A stretch of DNA of 64,000 bases from Streptomyces sp. NBC_00461 (GTDB lineage: Bacteria > Actinomycetota > Actinomycetes > Streptomycetales > Streptomycetaceae). The stretch is from assembly GCF_036013935.1 (NCBI RefSeq), contig NZ_CP107902.1, positions 7,907,001 to 7,971,000 of the forward strand. Reading direction: 5' to 3'. The translations under genes and the position numbers were made by a program. Position 1 is the first letter of the stretch, and each line of letters opens with the position of its first letter. Positions 33,444 to 41,904 of this stretch are shown in pieces. The notes beneath the pieces are model-generated. The model was given only the letters and a program-made list of their open reading frames with translations. It ran no database searches and was not told the DNA's origin.

Positions 33444-34223
33444 ATGCGCATCGCGACCTGGAACGTGAACTCGATCACCGCCCGCCTGCCCAGGCTCCTG
33501 GCCTGGCTGGAGAGCAGCGGCACGGACGTGCTCTGCCTCCAGGAGGCCAAGCTGGCCGAGGAGCAGTTCCCGTTCGACCAACTGCGCGAACTGGGCTACG
33601 AGGCGGCGGTGAACGCGACAGGCAGGTGGAACGGCGTGGCGGTGCTCTCCCGCGTCGGCCTGAAGGACGTGGTCAAGGGCCTGCCCGGCGATCCCGGATA
33701 TGAGGGCAGCGAGGAGCCCCGCGCCATCTCGGCGACCTGCGGCCCGGTCCGCGTCTGGTCGGTGTACGTGCCCAACGGGCGCGAGGTGGGCCACCCCCAC
33801 TACGGCTACAAGCTCCAGTGGTTCGAGGCTCTCAAGACGGCCGTCGCGGGCGACGCGGCCGGCGGCCGCCCGTTCGCGATCCTGGGCGACTACAACGTGG
33901 CGCCGACGGACGACGACGTCTACGACACGGCCGCCTTCGAGGGCCTCACCCACGTGACCCCGGCCGAGCGCGCCGCCCTGGCGTCCCTGCGCGAGGCCGG
34001 CCTCTCGGACGTCGTCCCGCGCCCCCTGAAGTACGACCACCCCTTCACGTACTGGGACTACCGCCAGCTCGGCTTCCCCAAGAACCGCGGCATGCGCATC
34101 GACCTGGTGTACGGGAACGAACCGTTCGCCAAGGCGGTCACCGACGCATACGTGGACCGCGAGGAGCGCAAGGGCAAGGGCGCCTCGGACCACGCACCCG
34201 TAGTGGTGGATCTGGACGTGTAG
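33444..34223 (+). CDS. xthA: Exodeoxyribonuclease III
   Basis: A 259-residue AP endonuclease / 3'-5' exonuclease of the EEP superfamily. Seen in order: MRIATWNVNSI (Asn), LCLQEAKL (metal-binding Glu), VWSVYVPNGREVGHPHYGYK (Tyr), LGDYNVAPTDDDVYD (Asp/Asn), TYWDYRQLGFPKNRGMRIDL (Arg and Asp), and ASDHAPVVVDL (the final catalytic Asp-His). The length and motif order match XthA/ExoA. It removes 3' blocks and cuts at abasic sites in base-excision repair. The damage-type promoter immediately upstream supports induction by DNA damage. No operon partner. Confidence 0.95.
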   Translation: MRIATWNVNSITARLPRLLAWLESSGTDVLCLQEAKLAEEQFPFDQLRELGYEAAVNATGRWNGVAVLSRVGLKDVVKGLPGDPGYEGSEEPRAISATCGPVRVWSVYVPNGREVGHPHYGYKLQWFEALKTAVAGDAAGGRPFAILGDYNVAPTDDDVYDTAAFEGLTHVTPAERAALASLREAGLSDVVPRPLKYDHPFTYWDYRQLGFPKNRGMRIDLVYGNEPFAKAVTDAYVDREERKGKGASDHAPVVVDLDV

Positions 34224-34226
34224 CGA

Positions 34227-34293
34227 ACTCAGCCCGTCCGGCGTTCGAGGACGAGGCCGAAGGCCGACGGGGGTCTGGGGGCGCAGCCCCCAG
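34227..34293. repeat. Intergenic repeat with bidirectional terminator-like hairpin
   Basis: AACTCAGCCCGTCCGGCGTT, then ..GAGGACGAGGCCGAAGGCC.., then a perfect hairpin CTGGGGGC (34275-34282) / GCCCCCAG (34286-34293) with a 3-nt loop. It lies between convergent genes. From general knowledge this whole module recurs in many Streptomyces genomes at convergent gene ends. Confidence 0.7.
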
Positions 34294-34297
34294 GGGC

Positions 34298-36064
34298 TCA
34301 CGGCACCAGCATCCGCAGATCCACCGACCCGGCCATCGCGGCAAGCCCCACGTCACCGGGATGCAGATGGTCCCCGCTGTCGTACCTGGGCAGCATCCGC
34401 GTCGGGTGAGCGGGGTCGCGCACCACGCTGTCGAAGTCGAGCACCCCGTCGAACACCCCACCGCTCCGGATCCACGCGTTCACCGCGGAGCGCTCCGTGT
34501 CGACGGCAGCCGTGCAGCGTGCCTCGCCCTCGCAGGGCAGGATCGTCGCGGCCAGCATCCGAAGGCCCCGCGCGTGCCCGCGGTCCGCGATCTCCCGCAG
34601 CCCCGCGATGACCCGCTCCGCCGTGTTCTGCCACCGCACGTCGTTCACGCCTTCGAGGACGATCACCGTATGCGCCGAGGTCTGGGCGAGGACATCGCGG
34701 TCGAGCCGGTGCGGGGCGCTCACACCGGCGGTGTTCGTGGACACCCCGTCACCGGGGTAGGCGTCGGTGACCACCTGGTTGCCCGAGATGCCCTGGTTGA
34801 GCACGCCGTAGCGCGGGACCGCGTCCTGCCGCAGAAGGCGGGTGGCCAGCGCGTTGGGCCATCGTCGGTTCGCGTCCTGCGTCGACATGGTGCCGTCGGT
34901 GATCGAGTCCCCGAGCACCACCACCGACCCCGGCCCGCCTCCCACGTCCACACCGGTCAGCAGCGGCCAGCTCGTCAGGGTCCTGGTGTACGCCGCCGAG
35001 GAGCCGTCGGCCGCATGGTCGCCCGGCTCGCTCACGTACGACCGCTGCACCGCGAGCCGGTGCATGGGCGCCGCCGCCACCGTGTCCGGCAGATGGAAAC
35101 TCACCAGCAGGTTCGTGTCCGCGGGCACCGCGAAGGTGAGCGGATCGCTGAACGCCTCGGCCCCCGCCGGGATCTCCACACCCGCCGCGCCCCCGAACGA
35201 CAGCGGCACCGGCACGTCCCGCGCCGTCGCCCCCGCTTCCTGCACGGCCACCGTCGCGCTCCCGATCCGCACCGGCGTCGCCGCGAAGGTGTTGCCGAAC
35301 CGCAGCCGCACCCGTGGCCCGCCCACCGACGTGTGCACCACCAGCCGCAACGTCCGGTCGCTCCAGGGCCCCACGGTCGCATGACCCGCGGTCGACGCGG
35401 CCCAACTGCCGCTCCAGCCCCGGGCCGGCCCCCGTACGGCCAGCGCGAACACATGCAGACCGGCGGCTCGTGGCAGCCGCACCGAGGCGACCTGGCGCCC
35501 CGGGGTGAGCGGCACCGTCACGACGTACAGCTTGGCCTGCTCGGCGAGGCGGCCGGTGGGGGTGTTGATGTGGGGCAGCGCCACCGCCTTCATGGCGAGC
35601 GAGCCGGTGCGCCAGTCGGGGGCGGTCAGCCGGTATGCGGACCGGGTGCCGTTCAGGTACGACACCGAGCCGGTGCCGCTCACATCGGCGCCGCCGGTGC
35701 CCGCCACCAGGAAGGCGAGCGCGTCACCGCGCCCGCCGACGCGCACGGTCTGTCCGGCGGCCCGTACGTTGTCCGGCTGGCCCGGCTGCCGGTGCGGCCA
35801 GGTCAGCCGGGCCCCCTGCACGGTGACGGCGCGGCCGGAGGTCCAGCCCGCGGCGTTGAGGTCCTGAGCCGAGAGGGAGGCACCGGATCCGTCGAAGTCC
35901 GCGGCGCCCGGACGGGCGTCGTCGCTGATGGCCGTGTTGTCGAAGAGCCGCTCCAGCGGCGGTGGTTGCCCTCTGCCGCCGGCGCCGGCCCGTGCCGATG
36001 CGGCCGGCGCCAGGAACGCCAACGAGACGACGACAACCGCGAATCCCCGGACCTGTCGACGCAC
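34298..36064 (-). CDS. Secreted SGNH/GDSL-type esterase
   Basis: A 588-residue protein with a signal peptide (about 1-26, GFAVVVVSLAFLAPAASARA). The N-terminal half is a beta-rich domain of unknown function. The catalytic domain starts at about residue 380: block I VVLGDSITDG with the nucleophile Ser387, block II Gly in GVLNQGISGNQV, block III VLEGVNDVRW with Asn, and block V GDHLHPGDVG with catalytic His568. Such enzymes hydrolyse acyl esters of polysaccharides or lipids; the substrate here is unknown. Two Cys in LPCEGEARCTA probably form a local disulfide, consistent with export. Confidence 0.92.
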   Translation of the reverse strand: MRRQVRGFAVVVVSLAFLAPAASARAGAGGRGQPPPLERLFDNTAISDDARPGAADFDGSGASLSAQDLNAAGWTSGRAVTVQGARLTWPHRQPGQPDNVRAAGQTVRVGGRGDALAFLVAGTGGADVSGTGSVSYLNGTRSAYRLTAPDWRTGSLAMKAVALPHINTPTGRLAEQAKLYVVTVPLTPGRQVASVRLPRAAGLHVFALAVRGPARGWSGSWAASTAGHATVGPWSDRTLRLVVHTSVGGPRVRLRFGNTFAATPVRIGSATVAVQEAGATARDVPVPLSFGGAAGVEIPAGAEAFSDPLTFAVPADTNLLVSFHLPDTVAAAPMHRLAVQRSYVSEPGDHAADGSSAAYTRTLTSWPLLTGVDVGGGPGSVVVLGDSITDGTMSTQDANRRWPNALATRLLRQDAVPRYGVLNQGISGNQVVTDAYPGDGVSTNTAGVSAPHRLDRDVLAQTSAHTVIVLEGVNDVRWQNTAERVIAGLREIADRGHARGLRMLAATILPCEGEARCTAAVDTERSAVNAWIRSGGVFDGVLDFDSVVRDPAHPTRMLPRYDSGDHLHPGDVGLAAMAGSVDLRMLVP

Positions 36065-36230
36065 GGCCGACTCCTCCCGCTCACCGGTGGGACGAAAGAC
36101 GCATCGCGAAGCTAGAGAGACGGCAGGGACTCGTCAACGAGCCATGCGCGGGGTGGGCGCGAAATCGACCCGAAGTGACCGCCCGCGCGCCTGTGGTGCG
36201 CACGGTGGTGCGAATGACACGCTGGGAGGT

Positions 36231-36638
36231 ATGAAGATCCCTTTTCTGGGCCACCGGCATGAGAAGCACGGCATCCCCGACCCGGAGGGCATCGCCGAAC
36301 TTCTTTCCGAGTGTGAACTGCTCCGTTCCCAGGCGTCCCGGGCGGGCGTCCAACTCGACGACTCCGCCGCCTCGTTGGAGGCGCTCGACCAGTTGCTGCC
36401 GCGCTGGCGGGACGACCCCGAGGTGCTGCACTGGCTCGGCAACGACGCGGGCCTCTACCTGGGAACCGTCATCGTGCGTACCGTGCCCGGGGCCGCCTGG
36501 GAGATCTGGCCGAGCGGTCAGCCCGTCGTACGGCTGGCCTCCGGCCGTGAGTTCGACGTGGTGACCTCCGGACACGAGTGGGCCACCAGCGGGGTGCCGG
36601 AACTCTCGCAGCTGTACGGCGAGGTCGCGGAGGTGTGA
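36231..36638 (+). CDS. Conserved small cytosolic protein (DUF6278-like)
   Basis: A 135-residue protein with GGGAGGT directly before ATG 36231. It contains LLSECELLRSQASRAGVQL, LEALDQLLPRWRDDPEV, and LYLGTVIVRTVPGAAWEIWP, the last probably a beta-hairpin, followed by VVRLASGREFDVV. No catalytic motif is evident. I recall this as a conserved Streptomyces family of unknown function, DUF6278, but the number could not be verified. It is monocistronic, between the secreted esterase and gluA. Confidence 0.75.
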   Translation: MKIPFLGHRHEKHGIPDPEGIAELLSECELLRSQASRAGVQLDDSAASLEALDQLLPRWRDDPEVLHWLGNDAGLYLGTVIVRTVPGAAWEIWPSGQPVVRLASGREFDVVTSGHEWATSGVPELSQLYGEVAEV

Positions 36639-36762
36639 GGCCCGGGACCTAAGATCGACGTAAATACGGCTTATGCCCGAAAAGTGCGTGTCGTGCCGTA
36701 AGTGCACTCTCGCCCGGATAGTTTTCGGCAACCGACACAGCTGAGAGTGAGTAGGGCTGCGT

Positions 36763-37506
<744 letters not shown>

Positions 37507-37542
37507 GCCGCAGAGCCAAACCCGCCCGGCGGCAGCCGGAGA

Positions 37543-39108
37543 TCACTGCTTGCGCAGCGGAATCGACACGTACGACGGGTCGTTCGCCGGCGAGGAGAAG
37601 GTCAGCTGAGCGCCGGACGGGTTGTGCTCGATGTAGAGCGGGTCGACCGTGTCGACCACCAGGGCGAGCCGATGCCCTGCCGGGACGTCGTAGGCCGTGG
37701 AGAACAGGTCCAGGCCGAGGTTGAACGGCTTTCCGGGCGTGAGCCCATGGAAGGTGTACGGCGCGTTGCTGACCAGCTTGCCGAGGCCGAGCGGCCCCAC
37801 GTCGTAGAGGTAGGCGACGAGGGTGCCGCTCTCCTTGGTCGGCGTGACCGTGGTGTGCAACTCGGCCGTACCGCGGATCTGTTGGGCCGTGGCGTACTTC
37901 TCCGACTGCCATACGGCGGCCCAGCGGCGGGGCAGCAGGGGGATCGAGGCGACCGGGGGCAGCTGGGCCACCTGGTCGAGGATGCTGGACAGGAAGACGA
38001 TGCCGCCGTCCGCCCCCGAGTCGACGTTCGTGTGGATCGTGGTCGTGCCGGCGAGGGCGATCTTCCGCTCGGTCGCGGCGACCGACTTCCAGTCCGGGTA
38101 GCCCTCGTAGCCGCCCGTGGAACGGGGCTTGAGCTGGACCGGCTCCTCACGGTCGATGCCGTTGTCCTCGCCCTTGAGGTAGTGGTCGAACCAGCGCTCG
38201 GTGTCCGTCCAGACGTCGTTGGGCAGGCCGAACAGCCCGGGCAGCTCGGCGGTCGCGTGATCGCCGGGGCGGAACTCCAGTCGCTTCGGGCCGGTCAGCT
38301 TCTCGTAGAAGTCCGCGTACTGGTTGGGCGGGAAGACCGTGTCGCCCCAGGCGTTGGCCATCATGACCGCGGCGCCGTTCTTGTTGAGTTGGTCCACGTA
38401 TGTAGCGGCCGAACGTTTCTTCCCCCAGTTGATGAGGTCCTGCTCCTTGGTCAGGTTGGAGGCGTAGAAGTCGTTGAAGACCTGGCGGGACTCGGGGCTC
38501 TGGCGGCCGGTGACCAGGCTCGCGGCGTCCAGCACTGCCGCCGCCTGGACGTGCTGGGTGCGGCCGGAGTAGATCGAGCCGATCAGGTCGGCCCAGCCGC
38601 TGAGGGACGCGACCGCCTTGATGCGCTTGTCGTGCGCGGCGGTGATCAGGCTGATGCCGGCGCCGTACGAGACGCCCGCCATGCCGATGTGCTGCGCGTC
38701 CGCCGGGGTGTTGGCCAGCGCCCAGTCGATGACCTTGGAGGCGTCGGCCGTGTCGGGCGGTCCCGCCACTTCTATCTCGCCGCCGGACTGCCAGAATCCG
38801 CGCACGTTGTAACTGACCACGATGTAACCGGAGTTGGCGAGTTTCTGGGCCTGGGCCAGATACTCGACCTGGGGCAGGCCCCAGCTCGTGGGGAGGACGA
38901 GCAGCGGGTAGCGGTGCGTGCCGTCGGCGCCCGCGGGCGTGATGACGTTCGCCTTGAGGGTGATGCCGCCGTCGCCGGTGATGTCGACGAAGCGGACGGC
39001 GCTCGCCGCCTGCGCCGTGGGCGTGAGCCCGAGGATGCCGCCGGCGACCAGGGTCGCGGAGACGGCGCCCACGGCAGTCGTACGCAGGGCCTTGCGATGG
39101 TGTCCCAC
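37543..39108 (-). CDS. Secreted CocE/NonD-type (X-Pro dipeptidyl-peptidase-like) hydrolase
   Basis: A 521-residue serine hydrolase with a signal peptide cleaved after about residue 34 (LGLTPTAQA). The catalytic domain has VVSYNVRGFWQSGG (strand before the oxyanion hole), nucleophile elbow GMAGVSYGAG (Ser147), acid in MANAWGDTVFPPNQ and base in RPGDHATAEL. From about residue 330 the jelly-roll domain of the S15/CocE family follows (LVAYLYDVGPLGLGK, LVVDTVDPLYIEHNP). It probably cleaves peptides or esters outside the cell. Start ATG 39108. It is convergent with gluA. Confidence 0.9.
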   Translation of the reverse strand: MGHHRKALRTTAVGAVSATLVAGGILGLTPTAQAASAVRFVDITGDGGITLKANVITPAGADGTHRYPLLVLPTSWGLPQVEYLAQAQKLANSGYIVVSYNVRGFWQSGGEIEVAGPPDTADASKVIDWALANTPADAQHIGMAGVSYGAGISLITAAHDKRIKAVASLSGWADLIGSIYSGRTQHVQAAAVLDAASLVTGRQSPESRQVFNDFYASNLTKEQDLINWGKKRSAATYVDQLNKNGAAVMMANAWGDTVFPPNQYADFYEKLTGPKRLEFRPGDHATAELPGLFGLPNDVWTDTERWFDHYLKGEDNGIDREEPVQLKPRSTGGYEGYPDWKSVAATERKIALAGTTTIHTNVDSGADGGIVFLSSILDQVAQLPPVASIPLLPRRWAAVWQSEKYATAQQIRGTAELHTTVTPTKESGTLVAYLYDVGPLGLGKLVSNAPYTFHGLTPGKPFNLGLDLFSTAYDVPAGHRLALVVDTVDPLYIEHNPSGAQLTFSSPANDPSYVSIPLRKQ

Positions 39109-39224
39109 AGGTCACTCCTCACTCGTGTCAGTGCAAAGTGACCGAACGGTAACCTCGGCCGCTTACCGGAAGTAACCCGTCGGTAAGTTACGTGGCAGTA
39201 ACGATTGTTGTGGTGTGAATGAAT

Positions 39225-39986
39225 TCAGGAGGCGCGGTGGGAGTTGCGCGCGGCTGTGGTGGTCGCAGGCAACTCCGTCTGCGCCGTCCGCGTCACGTCC
39301 GCGACCAGCTCGACCACATCCGGGCCGTACGCCTGCGAGTTGACGATTTTCAGCAGCAGGACGAAGGAGTTGTTGCCGTGCTTGCGGGCCAGACGCTCGT
39401 GGTTGCGGGCGAGGTAGCGGGTCGCGGCCTGGTTGGTGATCGCGGTCTGGCCGCAGAAGAGGAAGACGGGCCGGGCGTTCGGGCTCTGATCGACCGTCAG
39501 CCGGGCGAGGAGCGCGTACTCCTCCCTGCCCTGTTCCACGCGGTGGCGCTCGGTGCCGATCTGGAGGGCGCCGCGGTCGGGGCCGGGCTCCGCGTCCACG
39601 TTCACCCGCACCCCCGGCAGCAGCGAGGCCAGATGCGCCGTCATGCGCCGGTTGGACGCCGGGCCACCCACGCAGAACTCGGTGCGCTCGCCGAAGCCCT
39701 GACGGGCCGCGTCGTGCGGGAGTATCTGCGCGTGAGCATTGCAGTCCTTGATCAGGGCGGCCAGTTCGAGCAGCGCGAACACGTCGTACCGCATCACCGT
39801 GAGCTCGGGTCCGCCGGCGCCCCGGTTCACCACCAACAGTGACTCGGAGTTGTCCGGCAGTCCGAAGAAGGCCTGCTTGCGCCGTAGTTTGCGCCGCCAC
39901 AGATAGGTGCGGGCCACCCAGCCAAGCCCAGCACTGATCCCGGCCGCGACCAGCCCCAGGACGATGTTGCGCACGTCGTCATTCAT
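39225..39986 (-). CDS. Membrane-anchored protein of unknown function
   Basis: A 253-residue protein. One N-terminal helix (about 8-25, VLGLVAAGISAGLGWVA) is followed by basic RKLRRKQ, then a soluble domain. Features seen: ESLLVVNRGAGGPELTVMRY, CVGGPASNRRMTAHLASLLP and VFLFCGQTAITNQAATRYL, with GGPASN and GQTAITNQA resembling ligand-binding loops. The pattern is reminiscent of small Rossmann-like or SLOG-type domains, but this is not certain. The ATG at 39986 starts MNDDVRNIV; a longer frame lacks support. It is divergent from ggt by 106 bp. Confidence 0.65.
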   Translation of the reverse strand: MNDDVRNIVLGLVAAGISAGLGWVARTYLWRRKLRRKQAFFGLPDNSESLLVVNRGAGGPELTVMRYDVFALLELAALIKDCNAHAQILPHDAARQGFGERTEFCVGGPASNRRMTAHLASLLPGVRVNVDAEPGPDRGALQIGTERHRVEQGREEYALLARLTVDQSPNARPVFLFCGQTAITNQAATRYLARNHERLARKHGNNSFVLLLKIVNSQAYGPDVVELVADVTRTAQTELPATTTAARNSHRAS

Positions 39987-40092
39987 GGGCGCGCATGCTA
40001 GCGGGCCATGGGAAACCCGTGTTCGAGTCGTTCCTGACGGGAACATGCCGTTGGATTAAGCTGCGCGGACGGTCCCCCCACTGGAGGTGCGC

Positions 40093-41904
40093 ATGCGTCG
40101 TCCCGCCGCACGGAAACTGTCGGTTCTGGCCGTCTCGGTCGCCGTCGTGTCAGTGGCCGCTGCGGCGCCGCCCGGTGCCGCGGCCAGACCCGTCGACAAG
40201 ACCCCCGTCGCCGTCGGCTACGGCGGCGCGGTCGCGAGCGTCGACGCGGACGCCTCCGCCGCCGGAATCGAGGTCCTGAAGAAGGGCGGCAACGCGGTCG
40301 ACGCTGCCGTCGCCACCGCTGCGGCTCTCGGCGTCACCGAGCCCTACTCGTCCGGTGTCGGCGGAGGCGGCTACTTCGTCTACTACGACGCCAAGTCCCG
40401 TACGGTGCACACCATCGACGGCCGGGAGACCGCGCCCCTGAGCGCCGACTCCAACCTCTTCGTCGAGAACGGCAAGCCGCTCGCCTTCGCCGACGCCGTC
40501 AGCAGCGGTCTCAGCGTCGGCACGCCGGGCACGCCCGCCACCTGGCAGACCGCGCTCGACACCTGGGGGAGCAGAGGTCTCGGTTCGGTCCTCAAGCCCG
40601 CCGAGCGAATCGCCCGCGACGGCTTCACCGTCGACGACACCTTCCGCTCGCAGACGGCCTCGAACGAGACCCGGTTCCGCTACTTCCCCGACACGGCCAA
40701 GCTGTTCCTGCCCGGCGGGCAGCTGCCGACGGTCGGCTCCACCTTCAAGAACCCCGATCTCGCCCGCACCTACGAGGAGTTGGCCAAGAAGGGCGTAGGC
40801 GCGATCTACCACGGGGATCTGGGCAAGGACATCGTCCACACCGTGAACAAGCCGCCCGTGGACGCGAGTTCGGGCTGGAACGCCCGCCCGGGAAAGCTGT
40901 CCGACAAGGATCTCGCGGCCTACCGCGCGCGGCTCCAGGCGCCCACCAGGACCTCGTACCGCGGTCTCGGCGTCTACTCCATCGCGCCCTCCTCCTCCGG
41001 TGGCACGACCGTTGGCGAGGCGCTCAACATCCTGGAGAGGACGGACCTCTCGAAGGCGAGCGAGGTCCAGTACCTGCACCACTACCTGGAGGCCAGCCGC
41101 ATCGCGTTCGCGGACCGCGGGCGCTGGGTCGGCGACCCGGCCTTCGAGGACGTACCGACGAAGGAACTGCTGTCGCAGAAGTACGCCGACTCGCGGGCGT
41201 GCCTCATCAAGGACGACGCGGTCCTCACCAGCCCGGTCGCGCCCGGTGACCCCCGGCATCCCGCGGCCTGCAACTCGGGTGGCACGGCGGCCCCGACGAC
41301 GTACGAGGGTGAGAACACGACGCATCTCACGGTCGCCGACAAATGGGGGAACGTGGTCTCCTACACGCTCACCATCGAGCAGACCGGCGGCAGCGCGATC
41401 ACCGTGCCCGGCCGCGGGTTCATCCTCAACAACGAGCTGACCGACTTCTCCTTCACCCCGGCGAACCCGGCCGTGCACGACCCGAACCTGCCCGGGCCGG
41501 GGAAGCGGCCGCGGTCGTCGATCTCACCGACGATCGTGCTCGACCAGCACAACAAGCCTGTGGTGGCGCTCGGTTCGCCCGGTGGCGCGACCATCATCAC
41601 CACCGTGCTGCAGACGCTCACCGAGTTCCTCGACCGTCACCTGCCGCTCGTCGACGCGATCGCCGCGCCGCGCGCCAGCCAGCGCAACGCGGCCAAGACG
41701 GAACTCGAACCCGCGCTCTACAACGACACCGGCGCGAGCGGCCTGAGGGCCCAGCTGGAGGCCATCGGGCACTCCTTCAGCCTCAACCCCGAGATCGGCG
41801 CGGCCACGGGCGTCCAGCGGCTGCCCAACGGGAAGTGGCTGGCCGCCGCGGAGAAGGTACGACGGGGCGGCGGATCGGCGATGGTGGTGCACCCGGCTCC
41901 GTGA
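40093..41904 (+). CDS. ggt: Gamma-glutamyltransferase
   Basis: A 603-residue Ntn-hydrolase precursor with a signal peptide (about 1-31, ending AAPPGAAA). The large subunit has GGNAVDAAVATAAALGVTEP and GVGGGGYFVYYDA. The maturation site is GENTTHLTVAD: cleavage before Thr409 would create the small subunit with the catalytic N-terminal Thr. RGFILNNELTDFSF and PRSSISPTIV are the substrate and oxyanion loops, followed by GSPGGATIITTV. It hydrolyses or transfers the gamma-glutamyl group of glutathione-like peptides outside the cell. ATG 40093 follows GGAGG closely. Its TGA and that of the opposite Clp gene form the palindrome TGATCA. Confidence 0.94.
   Translation: MRRPAARKLSVLAVSVAVVSVAAAAPPGAAARPVDKTPVAVGYGGAVASVDADASAAGIEVLKKGGNAVDAAVATAAALGVTEPYSSGVGGGGYFVYYDAKSRTVHTIDGRETAPLSADSNLFVENGKPLAFADAVSSGLSVGTPGTPATWQTALDTWGSRGLGSVLKPAERIARDGFTVDDTFRSQTASNETRFRYFPDTAKLFLPGGQLPTVGSTFKNPDLARTYEELAKKGVGAIYHGDLGKDIVHTVNKPPVDASSGWNARPGKLSDKDLAAYRARLQAPTRTSYRGLGVYSIAPSSSGGTTVGEALNILERTDLSKASEVQYLHHYLEASRIAFADRGRWVGDPAFEDVPTKELLSQKYADSRACLIKDDAVLTSPVAPGDPRHPAACNSGGTAAPTTYEGENTTHLTVADKWGNVVSYTLTIEQTGGSAITVPGRGFILNNELTDFSFTPANPAVHDPNLPGPGKRPRSSISPTIVLDQHNKPVVALGSPGGATIITTVLQTLTEFLDRHLPLVDAIAAPRASQRNAAKTELEPALYNDTGASGLRAQLEAIGHSFSLNPEIGAATGVQRLPNGKWLAAAEKVRRGGGSAMVVHPAP

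Noticed and set aside
33818..36115. A 765-codon plus-strand frame opposite the SGNH hydrolase
   Set aside because: It starts inside xthA in another frame and is Arg/His/Pro-rich noise; the minus-strand hydrolase has a signal peptide and all catalytic blocks.
36720..36762. CTGAGAGTGAG before gluA, resembling the conserved CTGAGA of TPP riboswitches
   Set aside because: The rest of the thi-box (GACCTGATCTGG-like part and P1 helix) is absent, and gluA is not a thiamine gene.
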